7,868 bases of DNA from Acidobacteriaceae bacterium (GTDB lineage Bacteria; Acidobacteriota; Terriglobia; Terriglobales; Acidobacteriaceae), in contig PMMJ01000215.1 of NCBI GenBank assembly GCA_003162255.1, forward strand, positions 1-7,868. Direction: 5' to 3'. The notes below the pieces were generated by a model. The model was not told the origin of the DNA. It made no database searches and saw nothing but the letters and a program-made list of their open reading frames with translations. Shown here one piece after another: positions 1-5,827 of the stretch. A program made the translations under genes and the position numbers. Position 1 is the stretch's first letter. Every line of letters starts with the position of its first letter.

Positions 1-54
1 GACTGGGAAGGCCACCCGCTGCGGAAGGACTACCCGGTGGAAGGTTACCGGTAA
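1..54 (+). CDS. nuoC: NADH-quinone oxidoreductase subunit C, C-terminal end (partial)
   Basis: Only the last 17 codons and the TAA stop (52-54) are inside the window; the gene enters from the left edge. The visible residues, DWEGHPLRKDYPVEGYR, match the well-known C-terminal signature of NuoC / 30-kDa complex I subunits (GHPLRKDYP followed by a short tail). NuoC sits in the hydrophilic connecting arm of complex I beside NuoD and binds no cofactor. The stop lies 3 nt before the nuoD ATG, so the two genes are tightly coupled, unlike the later gaps in this operon. It could be the C part of a larger gene, but a separate stop before nuoD rules out a NuoCD fusion. Confidence 0.93.
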   Translation, partial: DWEGHPLRKDYPVEGYR

Positions 55-57
55 CTC

Positions 58-1275
58 ATGACGCAATTTCCAGTCACTGTCGCGGAGTCCGGCCGGGAAA
101 CTCCCTCAGGCGATCGCACTCTGGTCCTGAACATGGGGCCGCAACACCCTTCGACCCACGGGGTGCTGCGCTTGGTGCTGGAAATCGACGGCGAGACCAT
201 TGTGCGGCTTAAGCCGGTGATCGGCTATCTGCACACCGGCATCGAGAAAACCTGCGAAGCCAAGTTCTATCAGCAAGTCGTGCCGCTGACGGATCGCATC
301 GATTATCTCTGTCCCCTGACCAACAATCTCGCCTACTGCCTGGCAGTGGAGAAGTTGCTCGGGCTGGAGATTCCGCCAAAGGCGCAGTGGATGCGGGTTC
401 TGATGAACGAACTGACCCGCATCAACTCGCACCTGGTCTGGCTGGGAACCCATGCCATGGACCTCGGTGCGATGACCGTCTTTCTTTATTGCTTCCGCGA
501 GCGCGAAGACGTTCTGCGCTTCTTCGAGATGGTGAGCGGGCAGCGGATGATGACGTCTTATTTCCGCATTGGCGGCTTGGCGCTGGAGCCGCCGCTGGGA
601 TTCTTCGAGAAGGTCAAGAAGTTTGCCGACCGCTTCCGCGGCAACATAGATGAATACGAGGGCTTGCTGACCGGGAATCCGATTTTCATGATGCGCACCA
701 AGGGCGTCGCCCGCCTGAGCGCGGAAGACGCGATTGCGCTGGGCGCGTGCGGTCCCACGCTGCGCGGCAGCGGGGTTGATATTGATCTTCGCCGCGATGC
801 TCCTTATACGGGCTACGAAAATTTCAAGTTCAACGTGCCGGTGCGCACGGAAGGAGACGTGTTCGCGCGATACCTTTGCCGGGTACAGGAGTTAAGGGAA
901 TCGATTGGCATCGTGGAACAGGCGCTGGCGGGAATGCCGGAAGGACCCATCAAAGCCGACGCGCCCAAGGTCGTGCTGCCCGACCGCGAGAAAATGAAGA
1001 CGCAGATGGAAGCCCTCATCTACCATTTCAAGATCATTACGGAAGGCTTCACGGTTCCGGCGGGCGAGGTTTACCAGGCGATCGAATCGCCGCGCGGAGA
1101 AATGGGATACTACGTCGTCAGCGACGGAACGGCCAAGCCGTATCGCGTGCACATGCGCGGGCCGTCGTTCGCGAATCTGCAAGTGCTGGCCAAAATGTGC
1201 GAAGGCGGCCTGATTGCCGACGTGGTCGCTGCCATTGGAAGTCTTGATGTGATACTGGGAGATATCGACCGGTAG
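58..1275 (+). CDS. nuoD: NADH-quinone oxidoreductase subunit D (49-kDa subunit)
   Basis: A 405-residue protein of normal length for stand-alone NuoD. NuoD forms much of the quinone-binding cavity of complex I, at the junction of the peripheral and membrane arms, and is related to the large subunit of [NiFe] hydrogenases but has lost the metal ligands. Seen here: MGPQHPSTHGVLR at residues 26-38, GYLHTGIEK near 56-64, RIDYL at 80-84, and a conserved end at DIDR. By spacing, His34 and Tyr83 correspond to the His/Tyr pair that contacts the quinone headgroup in characterised enzymes (49 residues apart, as in Thermus Nqo4). The start is the first ATG after the nuoC stop, 3 nt downstream; a weak purine-rich stretch (GGAAGG, about 39-44) lies rather far upstream, so translation probably depends on coupling to nuoC. 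Confidence 0.97.
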   Translation: MTQFPVTVAESGRETPSGDRTLVLNMGPQHPSTHGVLRLVLEIDGETIVRLKPVIGYLHTGIEKTCEAKFYQQVVPLTDRIDYLCPLTNNLAYCLAVEKLLGLEIPPKAQWMRVLMNELTRINSHLVWLGTHAMDLGAMTVFLYCFREREDVLRFFEMVSGQRMMTSYFRIGGLALEPPLGFFEKVKKFADRFRGNIDEYEGLLTGNPIFMMRTKGVARLSAEDAIALGACGPTLRGSGVDIDLRRDAPYTGYENFKFNVPVRTEGDVFARYLCRVQELRESIGIVEQALAGMPEGPIKADAPKVVLPDREKMKTQMEALIYHFKIITEGFTVPAGEVYQAIESPRGEMGYYVVSDGTAKPYRVHMRGPSFANLQVLAKMCEGGLIADVVAAIGSLDVILGDIDR

Positions 1276-1371
1276 AAATTTGGTAATCGGGCAATTTTGT
1301 AATCTGAAACGGCGCGGATTTAGGTTTTCAAATTACGAAATTACCCGATTACAAAATTACCAAATGACCTT
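1276..1371. repeat. Intergenic inverted repeat, nuoD-nuoE gap (element 1, octamer units)
   Basis: The whole 96-nt gap is an imperfect palindrome. The outermost stem pairs ATTTGGTAAT (1278-1287) with ATTACCAAAT (1356-1365). The inner parts pair ATCGGGCAATTTTGTAAT (1286-1303) with its near-complement in 1332-1349 (16 of 18 positions), leaving an 8-nt surplus in the right arm. Read on the complementary strand, the right arm is a run of units TAATTTTG, TAATCGGG, TAATTTCG and TAATTTG; the left arm has one octamer fewer. The unique centre (1304-1331) can form a 5-bp inner stem (TGAAA 1305-1309 with TTTCA 1326-1330). The left arm starts 2 nt after the nuoD stop and the right arm ends 6 nt before the nuoE ATG. 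There is no T-run after the stem, so it is not a normal intrinsic terminator, and no SD is visible. Confidence 0.85.
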
Positions 1372-1854
1372 ATGAGGTTTTCTGACGAATTCGAGACGCG
1401 GTTTGCCGAGATGCTGACGCATTACCCGACCCGGCGCTCGGCGCTGGTGCCTACGCTGCTCTACGCGCAGGATGAGGTCGGCAGACTGAGCGACGAGGTA
1501 ATTGCGGAACTCGCTCAGCGACTGGACCTCACGGAACTGGAAGTCCGCAATGTGATCAGCTACTACTCGATGCTGACTACGAAACCGCGCGGGAAGTACA
1601 CCGTGCAGGTGTGTACCAATATCGCGTGCATGCTTCGCGGTGGCGAGGAACTGCTCGATCACTGCAAGAAAAAGCTCGGCGTCGGCCACAAGGGCACGAC
1701 AGCAGATGGTTTGTTCTCGCTGGAAGAAGTTGAGTGTATCGGCGCCTGTAGCTGGGCTCCGGCAGTCCAGGTGAACTACGATTTTCATGAGAACCTGACG
1801 AACGCAAAGCTGGACGAGATTCTGGACGAGTATAGGAAAAAAGGAACGCAGTAA
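1372..1854 (+). CDS. nuoE: NADH-quinone oxidoreductase subunit E (24-kDa subunit)
   Basis: A 160-residue thioredoxin-fold [2Fe-2S] protein of usual NuoE length. It holds cluster N1a next to the FMN site of NuoF in the NADH-oxidising tip of complex I. The N-terminal helical part (about 1-75) contains YPTRRSALVPTLLYAQ and an ISYYSML stretch typical of the family. The cluster ligands are all present: Cys81 and Cys86 (VCTNIAC, C-x4-C) and Cys122 and Cys126 (ECIGAC, C-x3-C). The ATG at 1372 is chosen because the family's N-terminal helix begins directly after it; upstream is the inverted repeat, with no Shine-Dalgarno sequence. The nuoE stop is followed after 3 nt by a second inverted repeat. Isolated NuoE-like proteins also serve NAD-linked hydrogenases and formate dehydrogenases, but placement between nuoD and nuoF makes complex I the clear assignment. 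Confidence 0.96.
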   Translation: MRFSDEFETRFAEMLTHYPTRRSALVPTLLYAQDEVGRLSDEVIAELAQRLDLTELEVRNVISYYSMLTTKPRGKYTVQVCTNIACMLRGGEELLDHCKKKLGVGHKGTTADGLFSLEEVECIGACSWAPAVQVNYDFHENLTNAKLDEILDEYRKKGTQ

Positions 1855-1958
1855 GTAAATTGGTAATTTGTGATTTGTAATTTGTAATTGAAAACCGAGC
1901 CGGTTGAGCACCCGGACTTGCAATTACAAATTACAAATTACCAGTCACGAATTGTTTT
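1855..1958. repeat. Intergenic inverted repeat, nuoE-nuoF gap (element 2, heptamer units)
   Basis: This 104-nt gap holds a stem with an 18-bp perfect core: ATTTGTAATTTGTAATTG (1873-1890) pairs with 1921-1938. The left arm reads as consecutive heptamers TAATTTG (1864-1870), TGATTTG (1871-1877), TAATTTG (1878-1884) and a shortened TAATTG (1885-1890). The right arm, read in complement, has three such units. Outside the core the pairing continues imperfectly to about 1858 and 1954. The 30-nt centre (1891-1920) contains a small 5-bp hairpin, AACCG/CGGTT (1893-1897 with 1901-1905). The arms are strikingly AT-rich compared with the genes on both sides. The nuoF ATG follows the core by 20 nt, with no SD-like purine run between. 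Confidence 0.87.
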
Positions 1959-3272
1959 ATGGCTTCTCTCGTTTCCCATCCCGACGAGGTACGCGTGATC
2001 TCGAAGCGCTTTGGTCAGGGCGCTACGGAGATCGATCGCTATCTCCAACTGGACGGCTATCAGGCCGTGCAGAAGGCTTTGGGCATGGGCGCGGACGCGA
2101 TCATTGCCGAGGTGAAGAACTCTGGCCTGCGCGGACGAGGTGGCGCCGGGTTCAGCACGGGGATGAAGTGGTCGTTTGTGCCGAAGCAATCGGCCAAACC
2201 GAAATATGTGCTCTGCAACGGCGACGAGAGCGAGCCCGGAACCTGCAAGGACCGCCTGATTTTCGAACACGATCCGCACTCGGTCATCGAAGGCGTCATG
2301 ATTGCCGCCATCGCGGTCGGTTCGCATACCGGATATATCTACATACGCGGCGAGTATCGCTATCTGTCGGTCATCATGCAGAAGGCGATCAAAGACGCCT
2401 ACGCCAAGGGATTTCTTGGCAAGAATATTTTCGGCAGCGGATACGATCTGGACATTTATTGGCACGGCGGAGCGGGTGCATACGAAGTTGGCGAAGAATC
2501 GGCGCTGATGGAGTCGCTCGAAGGCAAGCGCGGCATTCCCCGCATCCGTCCGCCCTTCCCTGCCGTGGTCGGCCTGTGGGGCGGCCCGACGGTCATTAAT
2601 AATGCGGAGACTCTCGCCGCCGTGCCGCACATCATTTTGGGTGGCGCGGATTGGTACGCGAAACTTGGAACGCCGAAGAATGGTGGCACGCGACTGTTCT
2701 GCCTGTCGGGAAATCTCAACAAGCCGGGCGTCTACGAACTTCCGATGGGCTATAACCTCAAGAAGATGATCTATGAGGTCGGCGGCGGAATTTCGAGCGG
2801 ACGCAGTTTAAAAGCGGTCGTCCCCGGTGGATCGTCGACGCCGGTGTTGCTGCCCGAAGAAATCGATGTCGCGATGGACTTCGACTCGGTGGCGAAAGCA
2901 GGTTCGATGCTGGGATCGGGCGGCGTGGTCGTGCTCGACGATACCGCGTGCATTGTCAAGTTTGCGTTGCGCACGATGAAGTTCTACCGGCATGAAAGCT
3001 GCGGCTGGTGCATTCCCTGCCGCGAAGGCACGGACTGGCTGGAGAAGACGCTGACGCGATTCCATGCTGGTGCGGGCGTTAAGAAAGACATCGACAATAT
3101 TTATTATTTGTCCGAAAACATGCTGGGGAAAACGTTCTGTCCGCTCGGAGATGCGGCGGCGATGCCCACCATGGCATTCGTGAAAAAGTTCAGAAAAGAA
3201 TTTGAAGATCACTTAGATGGAAAGCCGTGCCCGTTTGAGAAACAAGGCGCGGCAGAGCCGGTATTAGCTTGA
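1959..3272 (+). CDS. nuoF: NADH-quinone oxidoreductase subunit F (51-kDa, NADH- and FMN-binding)
   Basis: A 437-residue protein, the usual NuoF length. It binds NADH and FMN and carries cluster N3, so it is the electron entry point of complex I. Visible in order: glycine-rich GLRGRGGAGFSTGMKW at residues 56-71 and NGDESEPGT at 87-95 (FMN/NADH site); GAGAYEVGEESALMESLEG near 171-189 (second nucleotide-site motif, with Glu-Val where many homologues have Ile-Cys); SLBB-like region around 250-330; and the [4Fe-4S] ligands Cys348, Cys351, Cys354 and Cys394 (SCGWCIPC ... FCPLGD). The start is the first ATG after element 2; no SD is seen, and a GTG at codon 13 is a less likely alternative. NuoF-like subunits also occur in NAD-dependent hydrogenases, but the nuoDEFG order fixes the assignment. 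Confidence 0.97.
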   Translation: MASLVSHPDEVRVISKRFGQGATEIDRYLQLDGYQAVQKALGMGADAIIAEVKNSGLRGRGGAGFSTGMKWSFVPKQSAKPKYVLCNGDESEPGTCKDRLIFEHDPHSVIEGVMIAAIAVGSHTGYIYIRGEYRYLSVIMQKAIKDAYAKGFLGKNIFGSGYDLDIYWHGGAGAYEVGEESALMESLEGKRGIPRIRPPFPAVVGLWGGPTVINNAETLAAVPHIILGGADWYAKLGTPKNGGTRLFCLSGNLNKPGVYELPMGYNLKKMIYEVGGGISSGRSLKAVVPGGSSTPVLLPEEIDVAMDFDSVAKAGSMLGSGGVVVLDDTACIVKFALRTMKFYRHESCGWCIPCREGTDWLEKTLTRFHAGAGVKKDIDNIYYLSENMLGKTFCPLGDAAAMPTMAFVKKFRKEFEDHLDGKPCPFEKQGAAEPVLA

Positions 3273-3371
3273 AAAACTGTCGTTGGTCGTTAGTCGTTCG
3301 TCGTTGGCAGATCGAGCAAGTGCCAACGGTGCTTTGCGAACGACCAGCGACGAACGACTAACGACGACCTT
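3273..3371. repeat. Intergenic inverted repeat, nuoF-nuoG gap (element 3, GTCGTTN heptamers)
   Basis: The 99-nt gap is a long palindrome of a different sequence family from elements 1 and 2. The left arm is four perfect tandem heptamers GTCGTTN: 3279-3285 (N=G), 3286-3292 (A), 3293-3299 (C) and 3300-3306 (G). The right arm, read in complement, also has four units (A, C, a GTCGCTG variant, C). A 22-nt segment, 3286-3307, pairs with 3344-3365 without interruption if one G-U pair is allowed. A second possible stem, GTTGGCA (3303-3309) with TGCCAAC (3321-3327) around an 11-nt loop, competes for the inner end. The right arm carries extra sequence (3328-3343) with no partner on the left. The long stem ends 6 nt before the nuoG ATG. 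No T-run or SD is present. Confidence 0.88.
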
Positions 3372-5741
3372 ATGCCTGATGTCAACTTAACTGTCGACGG
3401 CAAGAAGATCACCGCCCCCGCGGGCTCGCTGCTGATCGAGGCCTGCAAGAGCGCGGGCATTGAAGTGCCTTCGTTTTGCTATTACCCCGGACTCTCGTTG
3501 CAGGGCGCTTGCCGCATGTGCGTCGTGAAGATCGAGAAGATGCCCAAGCTCCAGACCGCCTGCACGACGACAGTGACCGAGGGCATGATCGTCGCGACCG
3601 ACAGCGATGAGGTGCGCCAGGCCCGCAAGGCGATGGTCGAGTTGTTGCTTGGCAACCATCCGCTGGACTGCCCGGTGTGCGACGCCGGCGGCGAGTGCGA
3701 ACTGCAGGACATGACGTTCTCCTACGGCGCATCGGAATCGAAATTTATCGAGACCAAGAATCACCGCGAAGAACAGCAGTGGTCCCCGGTGGTGTATTTC
3801 GACCGGCCGCGCTGCATCCTGTGTTATCGCTGCGTGCGCGTGTGCGGCGAAGGCATGGACGTTTGGGCGTTGGGCGTGCAGAACCGCGGCGTCAGTTCAA
3901 TTATTGCTCCGAATATCAGTGCGCCCGATCAAGACGCGCATCTCGACTGCGAAGAGTGCGGCATGTGCATCGACATCTGCCCGGTCGGTGCGCTCACCTC
4001 GGGTGCGTACCGTTATAAGACGCGGCCCTGGGAAATGAACCACGTGGGCACGATCTGCACCCACTGCGGAGACGGCTGCAAAACCACGCTGGGCGTGCGC
4101 CGCTGCGATACGGGCGCGGAGATTGTCCGCGGCGACAACCGCGACAAAAGCGGAATCAATGGCGATTTCCTTTGTGTCAAGGGACGCTACGCTTTCGATT
4201 TTGTCCATCACAAAGACCGCCTGACCGAGCCACTGATTCGCAAGAACGGCAAGCTGACGCCTGCCGCCTGGGAAGAGGCGTTTGAACTGATCGGCACCCG
4301 CTTCAAAGAAATTCGCGATCATGATGGAGGCAGCGCGATTGGCGTCGTCGGGTCGAATCGCACGACCAACGAAGAAAATTATCTGCTTTCAAAATTTGCG
4401 CGGTCTGTCCTCAAGACGAATAACGTCGACCATCACCGGACCGCAGATTACCCAGCGCTCGCCGCCGCGCTCCAGGGTAAGCCGGGAAAAACAGCTTCTA
4501 TGCGCGACGTGTTGACGGCGCCGGCGATTCTGCTGATTGGCAACGATCCGACGAATCAGCATCCGCTGCTGGCGTGGCAGATCCGGACCAACGTCCGGTT
4601 GCGACGCGCGAAGCTTTACGTCATCAACTCCGCGCCCATCAAGTTGCGGCGACAAGCGACGGCGTTCGCAATGGTCCCGGCGGGCGCGGAAGCGAAGGCA
4701 GTCGCATTTCTCGCCGGCGACGATTCCCTGCTCGATTCGCTGGTGAGCGACGCCACGAACCGCGACGCCTGGATTGCGCTGCGCGAGAAAATTCGCGCCG
4801 AGCAGAACATCGTTATCGCCTTCGGTTCTGAGCTGCGCGGCCAGGACGTAGCGAAGTTGGTGAGTTTTGCGGAGAGCTTGACTGGAGCCAAGCTGATCTG
4901 TCTGGGCGACTACGCGAATTCACGCGGCGCCAGCGAAATGGGACTTTATCCCGATCTTCTGCCGGGATACGAGCCCATCGCCAGCGCAGGCAAGTTTCAA
5001 AAAGAATGGGGTGATCTGCCGGTTGAAAAAGGCTTGAGCTTGCCGGAAATGGTGGAAGCGGCGAAGGCCGGAAAACTGAAAGCGCTTTACGTGTTGGGCT
5101 CCAATCCCGTCGGGCGTTTGGGCATTGATCCCTTTGTGCTCTCGAAGAGTTTTGTGGTCGTGCAGGACATGTTCCTGACCGAAACCGCGAACATCGCCGA
5201 CGTGGTTTTGCCGGCGGCGAATGCGTACGAGAAAACGGGAACTTATACCAACACCTGCGGCGATCTGCAACTGGTGAAGAAGGCAGGTGAAGTTTCGAAC
5301 ACCAAGCCCGACTTCGAAATGATCGTGCGCATCGCCGACGCCATGGGCTTCGATGTAAGCGGCCTGGTGCCTTTTGGGAGCGGGACGCATTCCGACATGG
5401 GGCAAAGCCGCGGCGCGCAATCGGGCGAGGCGGATCGTCATGCGGTGTGGCTCGAAGCGCACAACCTGGAACCGAAGATGACGCCGTTCGATCCCATGGC
5501 GATTCTCGACGAAATCCAGCGCGTGGTTGCCGGGTACGATATTTCTCGGGTGAATCTGCTGGCCGGCAACGATCAGCACCTGGAGATTGCCGAAAGCGGC
5601 GCGAGCGCGATTCAACCGCCGGAGCTGATCGTCCCGGCTCGTGACGATTTGTTCAGCTCGGGCACGCTGGGACGATATTCCAAGACTTTGAATTCAGTTT
5701 TCGAAAATAAATCGGCAGTGCCGGAAGTTGCGGCGGACTAA
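3372..5741 (+). CDS. nuoG: NADH-quinone oxidoreductase subunit G (75-kDa, multi-cluster Fe-S subunit)
   Basis: A 789-residue subunit that passes electrons from NuoE/F toward the quinone site. In order: [2Fe-2S] ferredoxin domain with Cys36, 47, 50 and 64 (N1b); His96, Cys100, 103 and 109 (N5, His-coordinated); a ferredoxin-like segment with two full C-x2-C-x2-C-x3-C sets, Cys148/151/154/158 and Cys193/196/199/203; then Cys229, 232, 236 and 268, the N7-type set that opens the molybdopterin-oxidoreductase-like domain (about 226-690). Classical NuoG needs only four of the eight middle cysteines, for N4. The later domain is presumed cofactor-free, as in known NuoG. Residues about 669-705 (GSGTHSDMGQSRGAQSG region) look like a lineage-specific insertion. 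The start is the first ATG after element 3. It is the last nuo gene here; a convergent gene follows. A formate-dehydrogenase-like subunit is an alternative on domains alone, but context favours NuoG. Confidence 0.95.
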   Translation: MPDVNLTVDGKKITAPAGSLLIEACKSAGIEVPSFCYYPGLSLQGACRMCVVKIEKMPKLQTACTTTVTEGMIVATDSDEVRQARKAMVELLLGNHPLDCPVCDAGGECELQDMTFSYGASESKFIETKNHREEQQWSPVVYFDRPRCILCYRCVRVCGEGMDVWALGVQNRGVSSIIAPNISAPDQDAHLDCEECGMCIDICPVGALTSGAYRYKTRPWEMNHVGTICTHCGDGCKTTLGVRRCDTGAEIVRGDNRDKSGINGDFLCVKGRYAFDFVHHKDRLTEPLIRKNGKLTPAAWEEAFELIGTRFKEIRDHDGGSAIGVVGSNRTTNEENYLLSKFARSVLKTNNVDHHRTADYPALAAALQGKPGKTASMRDVLTAPAILLIGNDPTNQHPLLAWQIRTNVRLRRAKLYVINSAPIKLRRQATAFAMVPAGAEAKAVAFLAGDDSLLDSLVSDATNRDAWIALREKIRAEQNIVIAFGSELRGQDVAKLVSFAESLTGAKLICLGDYANSRGASEMGLYPDLLPGYEPIASAGKFQKEWGDLPVEKGLSLPEMVEAAKAGKLKALYVLGSNPVGRLGIDPFVLSKSFVVVQDMFLTETANIADVVLPAANAYEKTGTYTNTCGDLQLVKKAGEVSNTKPDFEMIVRIADAMGFDVSGLVPFGSGTHSDMGQSRGAQSGEADRHAVWLEAHNLEPKMTPFDPMAILDEIQRVVAGYDISRVNLLAGNDQHLEIAESGASAIQPPELIVPARDDLFSSGTLGRYSKTLNSVFENKSAVPEVAAD

Positions 5742-5770
5742 GTACGGACTAACTAATAGGACTCACTAAA
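5735..5770. repeat. Short imperfect direct repeat, GGACTAA-like, at the nuoG 3' end
   Basis: Three imperfect copies of GGACTA(A) occur at 5735-5740, 5746-5751 and 5759-5763, spaced 11 and 13 nt. They span the nuoG stop codon and the first bases of the convergent gap, and a weaker AGACTTA follows at 5781. The copies are short and degenerate, so this may be chance or the remnant of a small tandem repeat. No function is assigned. Confidence 0.35.
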
Positions 5771-5799
5771 ACGTACCAACAGACTTAAGATCAAAACCA

Positions 5800-5819
5800 C
5801 GCGGGCGAGGGCGCCCGCG
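5800..5819 (-). terminator. GC-rich hairpin in the nuoG/rseP convergent gap, possible rseP terminator
   Basis: CGCGGGCG (5800-5807) pairs perfectly with CGCCCGCG (5812-5819) around a 4-nt loop, giving an 8-bp all-GC stem. It lies 8 nt beyond the rseP stop. On the - strand the stem is followed after two bases by TTTT (TGGTTTTGATC), a weak intrinsic-terminator tail. On the + strand there is no T-run, so for nuoG it would be at most a structural 3' end. The same GC-rich arrangement also resembles the dispersed palindromes of REP type that many genomes carry between convergent genes; one copy cannot separate these possibilities. Confidence 0.5.
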
Positions 5820-5827
5820 CCACACTG

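Noticed and set aside
1278..1365. Intrinsic terminator after nuoD
   Set aside because: The stem is long and AT-rich, has no following T-run, and ends at the start of nuoE in the same operon; termination there would cut off nuoEFG.
1364..1375. Mini-ORF ATG ACC TTA TGA whose stop overlaps the nuoE start as ATGA
   Set aside because: It has an attractive coupling geometry but only three codons and no SD, and nuoG, with the same GACCTT-ATG context, has no equivalent upstream ATG, so it is probably chance.
1855..1958. Internal promoter for nuoF in the AT-rich gap
   Set aside because: The AT content comes from the tandem TAATTTG units, and no convincing -35/-10 pair with proper spacing was found.
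1938..2630. 230-codon frame antisense to the start of nuoF
   Set aside because: It is opposite a strongly conserved NuoF region, and part of its 3' portion comes from the repeat arm; no domain seen.
1276..3371. CRISPR-like array, because of repeated short units
   Set aside because: Units are only 7-8 nt, contiguous, and paired as inverted arms; there are no spacers or 24-37-nt repeats.
4920..5615. 231-codon frame antisense to the 3' half of nuoG
   Set aside because: No domain or start signal; it lies fully inside a well-supported NuoG coding region.
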